64,000 nt of DNA from assembly GCF_901933205.1 (NCBI RefSeq), contig NC_044573.1:86138546-86202545 (forward strand). The letters are read 5' to 3'. This document shows positions 24,801 through 38,339 of this stretch, piece after piece. The position numbers were made by a program, and so were the translations under genes. Numbering within the stretch: position 1 is the first letter of the stretch; each line of letters begins with the position of its first letter. This stretch comes from Camarhynchus parvulus (Eukaryota > Chordata > Aves > Passeriformes > Thraupidae). Under the pieces are notes generated by a model. It worked only from the letters and a program-made list of their open reading frames with translations, was not told the origin of the DNA and searched no databases.

Positions 24801-27021
24801 TTAATATTCTTTTCCTACTGTAAGTAATGTATATTATCATAATGCCTAGAAATATCATGGTTGTTTTAGTCACTGCCATCTAAATACCTTTATCCTTCAG
24901 TAAAAAAGGTTTCTCTGTACATGTTCAGTATTTTATGAGTGAAACCTACCTCATATGGATGGTAGTGATAGAAGAATTGGAGTTCTGTCTTCCATATAAG
25001 AACAGAATGGAAGAATGAGAGTTTCATAAGACCAGGATGTACTAGAAAACCTCCTGGCTCCTGCATATAATGATTTTTGTTGGTTAAGTCGTTGGAGCCC
25101 CACAGGGGTTATAAAGCTAAAGCTTCAGAAATCCTGCTTTGTCTTACTTGATCCTCACACTTGTTATGGTAGAAGGAAAGTGTTTATGTGTAATTTATTT
25201 GTTTATGTGTATTTTATTGCATAACAGTAAATCAGGCTTACATGCAGTGTTTATCTGTAATAGTTAAAATGCTGTCAGTCCAAAATACATTCCATTTATT
25301 TAAAAGGTGCACTTATAAAGAACTACTTCTACGTAGCACAGAAGAATGTGTATATCAAGAACTGTTGTTCTATAAGAGGAAAAATGTGTTGAATTATGGG
25401 CTTTTATTATTATATTATCATTTATTTAACAGTAGTTCTAGATGGAATAGCTGATGAAGCAAAAATATGGTGGAACTTTGTGGAGACCCTTTATAGCTGT
25501 GTTGGGATGGGAAAGTTTCTGGTCTGGCAGTTTTAGTGGAGCTGTTGAGATGCTCTTGTTGGCTTTTTTTTATTATAGTTGTAGTTGTAGTACACTATAT
25601 CCAGGCAAAACAAATCTTACTCCCTCAAAACACAGTGTCATGCAATGGTTCCAGCAAAAGAGAATCTTATTTATTTAATTAAAATTCCCTTATTTTTAAT
25701 CAATTCCTTGCTGTTTCTTCATTTAGTCATAAGCAAAAAGTTGTACTGCAACTCTGTTCATGTTCCTGGAAGAGAATATGACACTGAAGTCCATGACAGT
25801 GTCTCTACAGGGTAGGATCACAGCCTACAGACCTGGTATTTTTCTGAATGTATTTCTCCATTACATCTTCTGAGAGCTTTAGACTGTACATTTTAGCTGA
25901 TGTAGCTTGTCTTCTCAGGCACTTTCGTAAGTGTGTCTAAGGTACAATCAACTGCAGAATTCTGTCCTCCAAAATGGAAGCTGAAGTAATTCACAGCTAA
26001 TATGAAGAAAATACTCCATGGATATGTGCCAGATTTTGTCCTGCTAGTCTTAGTTTCCCTGAAATAAGCATTTTAATAGTCTCCTTTGATTCCTAACTCC
26101 CATACCTTTGCTTCAACCACACAAACACCAAAAAAATAAATTTTAAAATATATTCATAAGATGTCAAACTAAATTCTATCATCAGCTGATTTACTTTGAA
26201 ATGATGATTTTGACTTACTGTGCTTGTGAGTGTATGTTTTTTATATATTAATATATTTCTGTACTTGTTCTTACTGTTTTGTGTTTTATTATGTGCTGAT
26301 GACACAAGGTCTTCTGTTGTAGACCTTGGAGGTTTTTTCAAAGACAAGAAGTTCCATTGTCATGTTTTTCTTACAATGATTTATGCCTTGTGTATTGAAG
26401 TTATTTATCACAAGTATTTAAAAGATCGTTTAAATTAATAATTTTTAAAAAGTATTATTTAATATTTTCCTGAGGTTGGTCCCAGAGGCTGCAATCAAAA
26501 AAGAGCCTCTTTGCTAGTCAGCATATTACTTTTACAAAGGTAATATTTCTTCATTATTTTCCACTAAACATGAAAGCAGACTTTGTATTTCATTGTACAA
26601 ATCCAAAACAAAGGATAGTGTCTGCACCAGGGACCTTTTGATCTTCAGAAGAATACTTCTGTCCCTTTTTTCCCCGATCTGACTGAAAGGTCACACTTTA
26701 CCCCTGTTTCATTCTACCAGATTTATTTGTGGCCTGGAGGCTTTATCAAATGCATTTCAAGCAGGAAATTCTGGCAGTAATTCACATGAGAGGCTTTTAC
26801 CTGTGGAGATGAGGCAGCCTGATTCTGCTCACCTTCAATAGTCTTTGCTGCATGTCATGCCTACTTTTAAATCTATTATAGAGAGAGAAATCTAACAGCT
26901 GTATGTTTGCCTGAGGGACAGGAATTTTATGGGTAGTCTGAATTGGGTGGAATTTTGTTGGTTCTTTTAACAGTAACTATTAGTATCTATATTTTAAACA
27001 AATATGTTTTGAACATATGAG

Positions 27022-27061
27022 GAATTTTTATACTTTTTCCAGGGAAAAAGTATAAAAATTC
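27022..27061. repeat. Perfect 19-bp inverted repeat, 2-nt spacer
   Basis: The left arm GAATTTTTATACTTTTTCC (27022-27040) is exactly complementary to the right arm GGAAAAAGTATAAAAATTC (27043-27061), with only AG between them. It lies in the MCPH1 intron in AT-rich DNA. No element boundary or direct repeat was seen around it. Confidence 0.95.
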
Positions 27062-27684
27062 TGTTTAGTACTAACTTTCTAAAATCAAAGAAAATACACA
27101 TTTAAGAATTAGCTTTAGGGTGTCCTCACTATCATGTTAAAACTGAAAAACTTGTCCCAAAACTTTAGTGATCTACCAAAAGTTTTGCCTAGTCTCAGAG
27201 ATTCCTGCCTGAATCGAGGTACATTTTAAATGCCTTGAAACAGGTGCAGTTTCAATACAAAGCAAGGCCAAACTCTACAGATTTTATTGAGTACTATTAC
27301 TGAAGTTCTGGGTTTAGTCTAACATGAAGGAGGTAGATAACTATGATATTAATTAAGTTTTGCACAAAACTTTACTATGTGGAACTATATAGTTGAGTTG
27401 ATTGTGGCTTAGAAGAGAAACTGTAAAATAGGAATGGCACAAATAATTGAAAGATCTGTTTGTACCATCCCATTGGGTTTTTGGTTTGGGTAAGCTCACA
27501 CTTATGAAACTAAAGATGTGCTTCTTGAAGCAGTACCATAGTGTGATCCCATAATTATTATTATTATTCTCTGTGATGTGGATTGGGCTGGTTCCTGCTT
27601 ACTCATGTAGGAGATGCTGAAGGACACGTAGTGGTTCATCCGATATTAAAAGCAGACAATATTTTTTCTTGGATTTTTGCTTCA

Positions 27685-27750
27685 GGTTTGTTTGTTGGTT
27701 TTGGGTTTTTGTTTGGTATTTGTTTGGTTGTGGGGGTTTTTTTTGGAAGT
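27685..27750. repeat. G/T-rich tract abutting CR1 3' end
   Basis: This tract is composed of GTTTG and GGGTTTTT-like units, ending in GTGGGGGTTTTTTTT just before the CR1 end at 27751. It is low-complexity and similar in make-up to the tract at 4078-4170. Confidence 0.8.
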
Positions 27751-28495
27751 TCATAGAATCATAAAATGGTTTGATTGGAAGAGGCCTTAAAGATCATCAA
27801 GGTGCAACCCCCTCCACCGTGGACAGGGACACCTTCCACTAGACCAGGCTGCTCAAAGTCCCATCCAGTCTGGCCTTAAACACTTCCAGGGATACATCCA
27901 CAGCTTTGGGCAACCTGCTCCAGTGCCTGACCACCTCACAGCAAAGAATTTCTTCCTAGTATCTAATCTAAGCCTACTCTCCATCTTAAAGCCATTCTGC
28001 TTGTCCTGTCACCACAAACCCTTGTGTAAAGTCTGTCTCCAGCCCTCTTGTAGTCCCTTTAAAGTACTGGAAGGCTGTTCTAGGGTCTCCCAGGAGCTTT
28101 CTCTTTTTCCAAGCTGAACAATCCCAACTTTCTCAGCCTGTCTTCATAGGAGAGGCACTTCCAGCCCTCTGGTCACTTTTGTGATCTCCTCTGGACTTGC
28201 TCCAGGAGTTCCATGCCCTTCTTATGCTGAGAACCCCAGAGCTGGATGTAGCTCTCCAGGTGGAGTCTCAAGAGGGCAGAGCAGAGGGGCAGAATCCCCT
28301 GCCTTGCCCTCCTGGTGACACTGCTTCTGATGCAGCCCGGGGTATGTTTGTCTCTCTGGGCTGTGGGCGCACACTGCCATCCAATCTCCTGTTGTGTGCT
28401 TTCCCCAAGAGCATCTCACCACTGCTGTAGGGCTGCTGGCTTCTTCTCAGCAGCACTGCCAAGTCATTCTCCTTTTTGATGAGATCATTCCTCAA
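27751..28495 (-). mobile_element. CR1 LINE, 5'-truncated copy with 3' end of ORF2 and 3'UTR
   Basis: On the plus strand the copy begins TCATAGAATCATAAAATGG, the complement of the avian CR1 3' tail, and continues through GGACAGGGACACCTTCCACT, CCAGGCTGCTCAAAGTCCC and CCAGAGCTGGATGTAGCTC. The last lies in the part covering the C-terminal end of the reverse-transcriptase ORF. At about 745 bp it is the longest and best-preserved mobile element seen here. The frames at 28197-28495 are fragments of it, with stops and shifts, so it is dead. The exact 5' truncation point is uncertain by some tens of bases. It is inserted in the MCPH1 intron, antisense to MCPH1. Confidence 0.92.
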
Positions 28496-30068
28496 ACATA
28501 GGGTTTTTCCAGGATTAACTGCACTATTTCTATTTTCATGCTGCCCTCAGAGGGTGTTGCAGACATTGTAATGGTTCTTTCTTTCATCAGGAGTTTTCGG
28601 CATCCTCCACTGGCTTTAGCCATTTACAGTGGATGTTTTTTCTACTGCATTCCAGATTTGTCTAGAATACAACCCCAAGCAGTTGACTGCTGTTTTAGCT
28701 TCATTTCCTGGAAGCCTTTGGTTTGTAAGACAAAGAGGTAGTGCTCTCCACAAAGATGCAATGTGCACATGGACTTATCCAAAATGACATTTGTTTGATT
28801 AATTATAACTCCTATTATAGTATCCTTTTAAGTTTGAGCTTCTGCCTGGGTGAATCAGCATTTCCAATTCTGTGGTTAAATAAATTTAGGAAAGAAACCA
28901 CATATGTTGTAATATATAGGCTGTATTGTACTTAAGCAGACAGTTACATTACGCTGTGTTTGCAGGTCTGGTATTTACCTTTTCATGGGAATTTGTCTTT
29001 CTCATGGTTAATTGCAAATGAAGTAGACAGAGGTCAAAATGTGAAAATCATGGAAAGATGACATTGGAAAGTATTCTTATTGCTCTTATCTTATAGATCA
29101 CGCTGACGACAACACAGGAACATTTCCACTTTAAAAAAGTTCAAATATGTTAAAGAATAGTATATTTAAAGTATTATGGTGTTCTAAAAATATTTTTAAT
29201 TAGTTTACACAGGTGGTATTACATTTGTATGGCATTAGAGGAATTATTACCTTTAATAGCTTTCACAAGACACTATTAGTGGAAACCCTGCTACCCATGT
29301 TTTATCTCAGAGAACTGCATGCCATAATTAAGTGCACTTAAAAAGCCAAATTAAACTGAATGAACAAGTAACCAGTAAGGATGTTCTCTTGAGCATTTGT
29401 TCTTACCATGATGAATGATGCTTGTTTTTCTCTTCTCTTTAATTAGAATGTTTCTACATTTGCCAAAGAAAATGTTGGAATGAGGACAAAAACTGAAATT
29501 ATAGGAACAGGGTTTGATGTAATAGCTTATTTGTAAAGGAAACACAACTTGTTTGGTATTTTATTGAAACAGGAAGTTCAGAACCTCAGTACACACAAGC
29601 ACAACAAATTCTCAGGTGCTAGTTGAGTCATCTGTTGTTGGAAGTAGCCTCATAGAAGGCTTCCCCTTGATTTAGTTTTAATCTTCAATTAACAAAGGGA
29701 AGGAAATTACATACAGATTTAGTTTTAGATTATGTGCAAAGCTCTCTGTTGCTTTTTAGCTGTCACCCTGATGTGCATGCTTTGTGACTGTATCATGCTG
29801 GCACTACCAAAGTGTGTCCCAGTGAATATATTCAGCTTTTAATGAACATAAAAAACGTGATGTATTCCTTTTATTTATAAAATAATATAAAACTTGCCTA
29901 GTCAAAGTATTTTGATTTTTCCTTCTCTAGCCATCTCATACCTGATTTCAGCTTTATTTCAAACTGGAGAGGTAACAGCTATGATAAAGTTGTAATTGAT
30001 AAAACTACTGTTTTAAGTTTAGTGTGGAATTGCTTAATTTTTAACTGTCATATTTGTTCGTAATATAT

Positions 30069-30098
30069 AACAGAGGATGTTATATAACATTCTCTGTT
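30069..30098. repeat. 30-bp palindrome, no spacer
   Basis: The arms AACAGAGGATGTTAT and ATAACATTCTCTGTT are complementary except at one position (a G facing T). It is AT-rich at the centre. Confidence 0.85.
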
Positions 30099-30805
30099 CT
30101 ATAGCAGAGAAGAGCATGACAATGCCATGTAGTTTTGTTTAGCTGTGAAATCATAAAAAACCACTTTGGAGTTTATGTATCTTCTCAGGAGAAGACTTAG
30201 CTTTCCCCTCCCTTCTAAGTCTGTAGGACACTGGCCTCTCTTTAATAAGAAGGATTTATTTAATTCCCTCCAAATCACATCATTACTGTTTCTCTGTTTA
30301 ACCCCAGGAGTATTGCAGTATTGTGCAGTGAGTTCTTGCCTCCATTAACAGTCTGAGCAATGATGGCTTTATGGCTATATCAGTCCACAGCATAAGGACA
30401 AATGCATTACACCTTAATCGATAATGTCATTTTAAAAAAAATATTCCATGCATACCATTAGAACTACCATGCTAGCTCCTCAATTTTAAATTTAATAGAA
30501 TTTTAAAATAAAAATACACGCATGATCCAGTGAGTGTGCAGGACATTTTTTAACTTTTTCCCTTATGCAGGACTAGCTAGATTATATTCTTTTTCTTCAT
30601 TCTCTTAGTGCATATACTTTAGTATAGTATGTGTGCAAGCAGTTACCTTCATGAGAGTTTGCATTATTATAGGACTAAAGCTGTATTCCTGATAAACCCA
30701 CCTTATTCCCATGGATTTTGGTGGGAATTATGGATTGGGGCAGAGCCAGATATGATAAATATTTATTTACATACATTTACTAGAAAACTAGTATGCAGGA
30801 GAGAA

Positions 30806-30867
30806 GCATTGAGCATTTGTATTTTATCAAAGCATTGAGCATTATTGAGCATTTTTATTTTATCTAA
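30806..30867. repeat. Imperfect ~30-bp tandem duplication
   Basis: The unit GCATTGAGCATTTGTATTTT is repeated as GCATTATTGAGCATTTTTAT, with small insertions and substitutions between copies. It is a short local duplication with no coding content. Confidence 0.7.
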
Positions 30868-33800
30868 GATATCCAGATGTGTGACTAGAAACGAACTACT
30901 GGTTTTGCTTGAAGACTGTGACTGTTTGTGCTTCAGGGCATTTATCTTGCATTTAAGCTCAAATCCCAGTTGCTCATATTTTATGGACAGTACTTGCTGA
31001 GTATCCTTTGGTTTTCAAATTGGAACTGCTTGCATATGCAATGACAGCCTCTTGAAAAGGCTTTCTGATTTCACTAAAGCAAAAGCACTTCAGGTAAAAT
31101 CCAGATAGACTAGAAGGTGGTAGACTCTCAATCCTGCACCATTCTTAGATGAAGAACAGCAGGAATATAGGAAAGAAACTCAGAAAGGAGGACAGGGTCA
31201 GGAGTTTGACCCTACAAACTTTGCCCAGCTAGCATGAGAAGTCACTGAAAGTCCACTGCCATAATAAGTCTGCCTAGTTCTCCATATTTAACTGCATCAT
31301 AACTGGCAAGCTCAAATTTAAAACAAACTCGAATTCCATATGGAATTTACAAGAATTTTTTTTAAGGTTTTTAGAAGATGACCATTAGATTCTCAGTAAA
31401 TAGAAGTGGACTTTCTTGTGAATTGGTTTTAGATTGCCACTTCAGATTAGCACTTCAATAGCTTCACCTTTAGTGTCATGCTTTTATTTTAACTTCATTA
31501 AGACAGTTCCTGCAAGAGCAAATGCAAATATCAAATAAGTCAAATTAATATTGTTCCATTATCTTTGTCACTGAAAAAAAAGTTAAATCAGAAATAAGTC
31601 ATAAAAAAAAAGGAAAAAAAGCAGAAATGTTATTACATGTCAAAATCTCAAATGCATCTGAAATCCTAATCAGGAATAAGATTGTATTCCAAATAAGGTT
31701 TAAGTTTCAAGCTTCTTATTTGCAGCAACAACATGTTAGACTTCTGTTTTCCTCTGGCGTTTGATCAGGCTACTGAGACAGCGTCTGCTCTGCCTCCTGT
31801 AGACTCTTGAGAAGAAAACAGCGGGGTGATCTACTGCAAATGTGTTTGGTGTATTAGCTCACAAGTTCATAAATGTCAATTCCTTAAACAGGTACTGGTA
31901 TTGGTTACTTTTAGAAGAGCATCATTTGTTACTATGCACAGCTTACAACTGTGGTTTGTGAATTCATTTTTTTCGTTTTATTAAAACAAATCCTTTTCAA
32001 ATGCTCATCCTTAACTTGAGAAATAAGAGCAAAGACAATAAATTTAGTGTCAGGTACTCAGCCATTACCCTACCAACTATCATAGCTTTAAACTTATTCT
32101 GTATTCCAACATAAATATTTCTCCTTCAATTATATAGAAGATAGTCCCGGCTTGCTGTCACAATATAGTCAAAGTTCTTATATTATTGTCATGCTAAAAA
32201 GTACAATCATTCATTAAAATAATCTTCAAATAGAAATTGTCTGTCATGTCTTTTGTTTAGCACCTATGAAGAAAGTGGTCCTCTCCAAAAAACATTTCTT
32301 GAGTAATGATAATTTTAAAACATAATTGATAAAAACCACCTGGTCAAATATTTGAATACATAGGGGTTTTTTTGCTCTGTGTGTGCTGGCAAGTCCACTT
32401 GATGCTTTTGGTGCTGGAGGATTAAATGTCTCTGCTTTCCATTCTTCCTATGGGATCTTCCAATTTGTGACATAGATTAAGTGAAGAGGAGATGTTATTA
32501 CACATAAAGTATTCCTGCCAAGGAGTACTACTTAGGGAAGTTATAGAGGTAATCATGATAGCAGTTCTTTTGGGAGTTTCTGACAGCAGCCCAAATCAGG
32601 TCAAGTTTTGCAATGGGCAGCATTCCACAGCAGTTGCACCATGTGTGATGCCAGGTAATCTCTTTGAGTGGGCTCATTTTTGTGATTCTCAGACAATTTT
32701 AAAGATTTTTGCTGTTGGATTTTGATGTAATTTCAACTGACCCTTTAGTTCATATTTTAAAAACCAAGAATTCCCTGATAATTATCATTGTAGTGCATGT
32801 GTTTCCCTGTAAGTAGAGAGTTTGCATGGGACTTCTGAATGCAGCTCTCCAGATTTCTGTTGTGCTTAGTCATTATGATGCATCTTTTTTAAACAATTTA
32901 AGAAAAAAAATCTTTTAATTATACATCACATTTTTGTTTATATTTTGTTTGGTATGTTGTAATATACTGTGTGCTAAACAGAAATGTTTTGTGGTTGTTT
33001 TGATGAGGGAATACTTTAGGCTGCTCTACTTAGTTTTTCCTCTGTTGATGCAAAAAAAATTAAAATAAGAAATCAACTTTCAAAAAGTCTAATTTGCTGA
33101 TGCTTAAGTTTTTTAAGCCAAGTACTTTTTATTTGTTCCCTGCAGCATATCAAAAAAGATTGAGAAGTCCATCCTCAGAAATGTGAAGGAAAATGAACTC
33201 ACTGTGTTAAAGCTTTGACATATTTCATAAAGCTGTTGAAAACCTAAACATGAAAGCCAGATTTATGAGGTTTTTTAAAGTTATTTGTAGATTCCCAAGA
33301 CGATTGTGTTCCCATCACTTACTGTAGCCTCTAAAACTCAAATGACGCTTAAAAATATTCATGTTTGGCACACACTGAGTTACTGCTGGGCGTTGCAATG
33401 GCATTCAGCTAAAACTAAATAGCAGAGAGAAGAATGTATTCTGTCTTCCTGAAAAACAATTCAGTCTGCTCAGACACAGCAAAAGGATTCACATTTTCAT
33501 ATTTTAATGATAAAACTAGCAATTAGTTTAAATGTTAAGATTGCATTTATTATGGGTTCATACAACTGTTGGGGGAATGAGCCATTTGGGAACATCTGTG
33601 TAACCCTTCACATTTGCCAGGCTTTTCCTTTCAACAAGATTGCTCACTTTGTTATTGCTGGAATAGAAAACTCTTTTATTTATCAAAGTATTATTCATCT
33701 GCACATTGCCAGGTATAGAAAATCTGTTGACAGCACTGGATTTATCATTTACTGTTAAAGGCAAGTGGAAGGATTCCCCACTTCACTAAGCCAGCAAAAC

Positions 33801-35789
33801 AAATGTCATTCTTGAAACTCACTGCACAATATCCTGTGCTAATTAAAAAAAAAAAAGTAGACTGTCCAAAATGATCCAATATCTGAAAAGCCTAAGGTAG
33901 CTGTAATGAGCTTATAATTTTGAATTTTTTTCTTTAATGCAAATACTGGGCTTCCATGCCTTGTGTCTTCATCATTTGTAGAATTTAACCATGGGGAGTA
34001 TCAAGTTGCTCTCCATTAAGTGCAGCATGTTATTAGCTCATGGAATTTCTGTTTCAGTGTGGTCTTTCATCACTGAAATATAGTTATCTGGAAATGTATT
34101 CTTTCAGTCTGTAAAAATGCAAGTGTTTACTCTCATATGATTAAACATTGCTATTTACTTCATTAATACTTCATTCCTTAAGCTACTCTGCTGAAATTAA
34201 TAACATACTGGCCTCATGCACTGGTCTTCTTAAAACAAAAACCCAGCAAACAATTTGCCTTATGTGGGTTGGGAGATTTCAGTAAGGAGACCTTATATGA
34301 AATATGGGTAAATGGTTGCAATATGAGGGAATAAATGCCAAAATGCAACTAATCTTCCTCCTTCTGTTGCTGTATAAGAATGAACTATGAGATACCAATA
34401 TGGGCAAGTTGCAGATGTTAAAAGACAGCCTACATTTAGTTGAGGTCATTATTTTTGTGCAGTTAATAAATCCATTTGAAAGAAGTATCCCATACCTATA
34501 TCACTACCCCATTCCATCTGCCAGAAGTGACTCCATGCTCTCGGGTGCCTGTGTCTAGAAGTCAGTGATCCAGGCAACTGGAAAGGGATCTGCAGAGTGT
34601 GTGAGGAGTAAGTGGTGAGAGCACTGTGCACACCACTCACACTTCGGGCTCTGGGCTCATTCCAGCCTGCCCCCTGAACTGAGCCCATCTTCTGAGTGTA
34701 TTCCATCCAAATGGAGTACAGTGTGCCCTGATGGGTGCTCCACAGTGGGAACTAAAAGTACACTCCATGGGAATGACTAACAGATTCATTTCAAAATTGC
34801 ATTAAACTAGACCAGTAAAAATATAAGTATCTTTTCACCAAAGGTCCTGTGGGGATAGATCCATCAAGAACAGGTCTTTGTCAGCTGTGAGGAAAAACAG
34901 GAACATCTATATATTACATAACTTTTAAAGTCATGGCTGGTTGTCTAAATCAAATTATTTGGAGGTTAGGATTGTCCTGGTTTGCATATGGTCTCAACTG
35001 CCTTTGTTCAACTGTCAGTTGAATTAAGGGAAGAAACTTTCTGCTCTTATTTTGCTTGCTTTGTGTTTTTGAGACATATGGACTTCCATGCATCTACAAA
35101 CTGTGTTAGGTGGAGAGTCCTACCAATAATACCAGATATAAAATGGTAGATTCAACATTGCTCACTTAGATCTCCTGCGCAGAAGATCCATAAATGATCA
35201 CATGAGTTCTTTGTCATAAACATAATGAAGCCACCACACCAGCACATGTGGGAACCATTGGCATAAAATGTACAACTGTTCCATCCATATACTGTATTTG
35301 TTATCTAGGCTTTTCCTAAGCTACCAGGCTATAAAGTCTGATTAATCATAACCTAAAGTTAGTAGAACTGGAGATTCACTCTGTCAGTTCTTTAATTACT
35401 AAACTGTCTTCATCTCACCTCATGAGTTTTCTCACTTTCACCCTTGTGAATTTCCTCCCTCCCACCATCCCACAGAACGGGGAAGCAAGTGGCTCTGTGG
35501 CGCTTAGCTGCCACCAGGGCTAAGCTACAACAGACTGGAATTAACCTTGACAGATAGAAGAAATGGTCAGAAGTAAGTATGATGGAGTTCAGTAAAGACA
35601 ACTGCAAAGGCAGAGAAATAATCCCCTGCAGAGTGGCAATGCAATAGTTCTGCCCAAAGAGCAACTCAACATTTTAGAGGATCTGAACCAATATATGTAA
35701 CCTCTGTCATACTCCGATAAGAGAAGCAGGCATTCAAGGATGTGTTAACAGGAATGCTAAGCATAAAACACGTGAATTGTTTGCAGTGT

Positions 35790-36205
35790 GCAGAGAGCAG
35801 TGGTGGGGCCTGAGCTGGAATACCATGTCTAGTTTTGGGCACTACACTTCAGGAAAGATGTGGGATCCATTGGCAAAAATCCAGGGGAGAGTAACAAAAC
35901 TATCAGAGGTCTACAAAATATGACCCCAGTGCAAAGACTGAAAGAACTGTGTTTGTTTAGTCTAGAGACAGCTGAGTGGAGACATGATAACTGCCTTCAA
36001 ATATTTAAAGGTTTTTGCAAAGAGGAAAAGAAGAAATTGTTCTCCATGTTCCTTGGCACTAGGACAAGAAATAAAGGGCTGAAAATACATCAGAGGCAAT
36101 TTAGGTTATATAATTAAGGAAATCTTTCTAACTGTGCGAGAAGATAAGCATTGGACTAGATTGTATATGGAGGTGGAAGATTTCTGTCTTTAAATTTTAC
36201 AGGGA
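35790..36205 (+). mobile_element. Old CR1/L3-like LINE fragment
   Basis: The order of recognisable blocks is that of reptile-bird CR1/L3-type 3' regions: CTAGTTTTGGGCACTACACT, AGGAAAGATGTGGGATCC, TCCAGGGGAGAGTAACAAAA, ATAACTGCCTTCAAATATTT, AAATTGTTCTCCATGTTCC, AGGACAAGAAATAAAGGGCT and AATTTAGGTTATATAATTAA followed by CTTTCTAACTGTG. It is much more diverged from the usual avian CR1 than the copy at 27751, so it is probably an older subfamily. The open frame 35860-36117 is a decayed piece of it. Confidence 0.8.
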
Positions 36206-38339
36206 TTCTTGGGGACTTGTCACATGTAGTACATGTAACCCTCATGGTGTCCCTGTGGTGCAGGGCTCAGAGGTGTGTGTGCCACACTCATACACCACTT
36301 TGGCATGGGGCATGGAACAGGGCTGCTTTATTGATATTCTGGTGAGGAAAACCCTTCCCAATTATAATTTGCAGAATTTTGTTATAAATTTCCAATTGCA
36401 GTTTGCATTCTTATCACTGCCTTGTAGTCACTTGAATTCTCTTGAAATAAGATGAAGTGGAAGGACAAGTTTTGAGGTATTTTGGAAGAAAGGTTTAAAT
36501 TTCTAGTCCTGAAAAATCTTTTCTTAGTCAGCAAATTTGTAATTAAAGGACTTTTTAATTTCAAAAATATTTGTTTGTATTGAAACCAAATGCAAATATA
36601 TTTATTTCAGAATATGTTTGAAGTTCTAAGCAAGTAGTTATAGTAAAGTGACCCTATCCTACAATCTTATCAGAGTGTTTTTAAATCATATGTATATTGG
36701 TAATACAGCTCCTTGATTTGCAAGTCATAGTTATTCTCAAAAGGGAAAAGACAATGCTTTACCCTGATTTGTTTTTTATTAATCTATAGTTGATTACATT
36801 GAATTATGTAGTTTTTAAAAATAGTTCTATCTCTGGAAAACAAGGAAATTAAACTAAAAATAAGTTATTTTTTCTTTTCCTGCAAAAATTTGATATGCCG
36901 GAAAAAAATGGTTCAGACATCTTCCAGTATAATTTTGAATATCCGCCAAACAGTAGATTTATTTGCCAAACATTTTCATACAGTATTCCCAGTGGGACTC
37001 AGGCTTTCAGAGTATAAATTGGTGAAATTAACTTTTCTTATCAGTCTGTGGGATTTGAGAGAAGCACGGTTGTCTGCCAAAATGCAATAGAAAGAAACAA
37101 TATCAGCTGAATTGTCTGGATTCAAGTGTTCTTGCTTTTGCCCTTGCCTTGGCCAGGAAACTTATGCGAAGGAGTCTCAGAGGAGGGGAAGAAAATGTTT
37201 TGAATAATTTTTCAGATAATACAGTTTTAACTGTATGCCATTTCTCCTTTTATTTTCCTTTTTATTTTCCAAGACCAGACATTGAAACTTTCTTTTTTCT
37301 AGACCAGATATTCTACTCTATCCTCTTCCACCTCTGGCTCCTGGCTCAGAACACTGGGTTTTCTACTGCAGAAGCCTATGGCCTGTTTGCCTGTACACAA
37401 TCTCCGTGTGTGTGTGGGTGTGCTGGGGGCTAGTGTAGCCTTATCAAGCATTCAAAATGTTCTCACTTCTGACTGTCTGAAGTCTTGACAGACAGTGAGC
37501 TTCTGTTTTAGCCGAAGGATATCAACAACCAATGAGGAAGCATTGTTTCAATAAACAGTCAGAGATAAAGACACCATGTTTGTAATTAATTTATATTGCA
37601 TGAATGTTGCAAGTTGAGTTTTGCTCTGAGAATGAAAAACATCACTAGCAATGTCATGCCCAAGAGTGGAATGAGGTTCTGGGTGCTGATGAGATGAAAG
37701 GATGGCAGTACATCCAGAACCAGTTGGGGTCCTGCATCAGTGTTGTGTTCCATTAACTGACACAACATTCTTGAAAGCTGAGGATCTATTTTTTTTTTGT
37801 GAAACTGCTTGCTGAAGGAGGTTGTTTCCAGGTCCTAACATGTTTTTTTCATGCCAGACATCACCAATTTATTTATCTAGTGCAGCATTTCAATGTAATT
37901 TTTAAAGCTTTTAGTGAATACTATTTGAATTTTAGTATTCCCAACATGTTAAAAAACTCAGCCAAGTGCTAAAATAATTTAAAAAACCCAACAAACTAAA
38001 ATGATAAGCTTTTAATTTCAGTTAAAAATGTATGGCACATGTTTTTCCTACAAAAATAGAGCTGCTATTTGATTAGTTGCTTCTATCCTATTAAACCCGA
38101 TATTTAGAAAGATGAAAAAGAAAGCATTTCTTCTTTGTCTTGCAGCAGTACTGCATTGTTAACATGAATCATTCCTTGATCCCTGTAGGGTCCTGCAGAT
38201 TCTGCAAATTCCTCACTGCAGGATAACTGTACTTTCAGAGGTCTGCATACTGCAATATCTTCCTTTTCATCAGAAGCAGGCTGATGGCTCACTTGTGTGG
38301 ATGTAAGCCCTTGATCTCTATGTATGTGGGGCTCCACAT

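Larger units (their letters stand above)
10850..27680. other. MCPH1 intron / ANGPT2 upstream DNA, no gene seen
   Basis: No exon, RNA gene or recent mobile element was recognised here apart from the 12.8-kb palindrome and the 27.0-kb inverted repeat. The longest open frame (11869-12165 plus, 98 aa) lacks any recognisable motif and is taken as chance. The pyrimidine-rich strand bias at 15.4-16.1 kb may be an old, unrecognised insertion. Enhancers of ANGPT2 are likely somewhere in this region but cannot be placed from sequence alone. Confidence 0.6.

Noticed and set aside
28197..28495. Several short frames on both strands
   Set aside because: They are pieces of the dead CR1 at 27751-28495.
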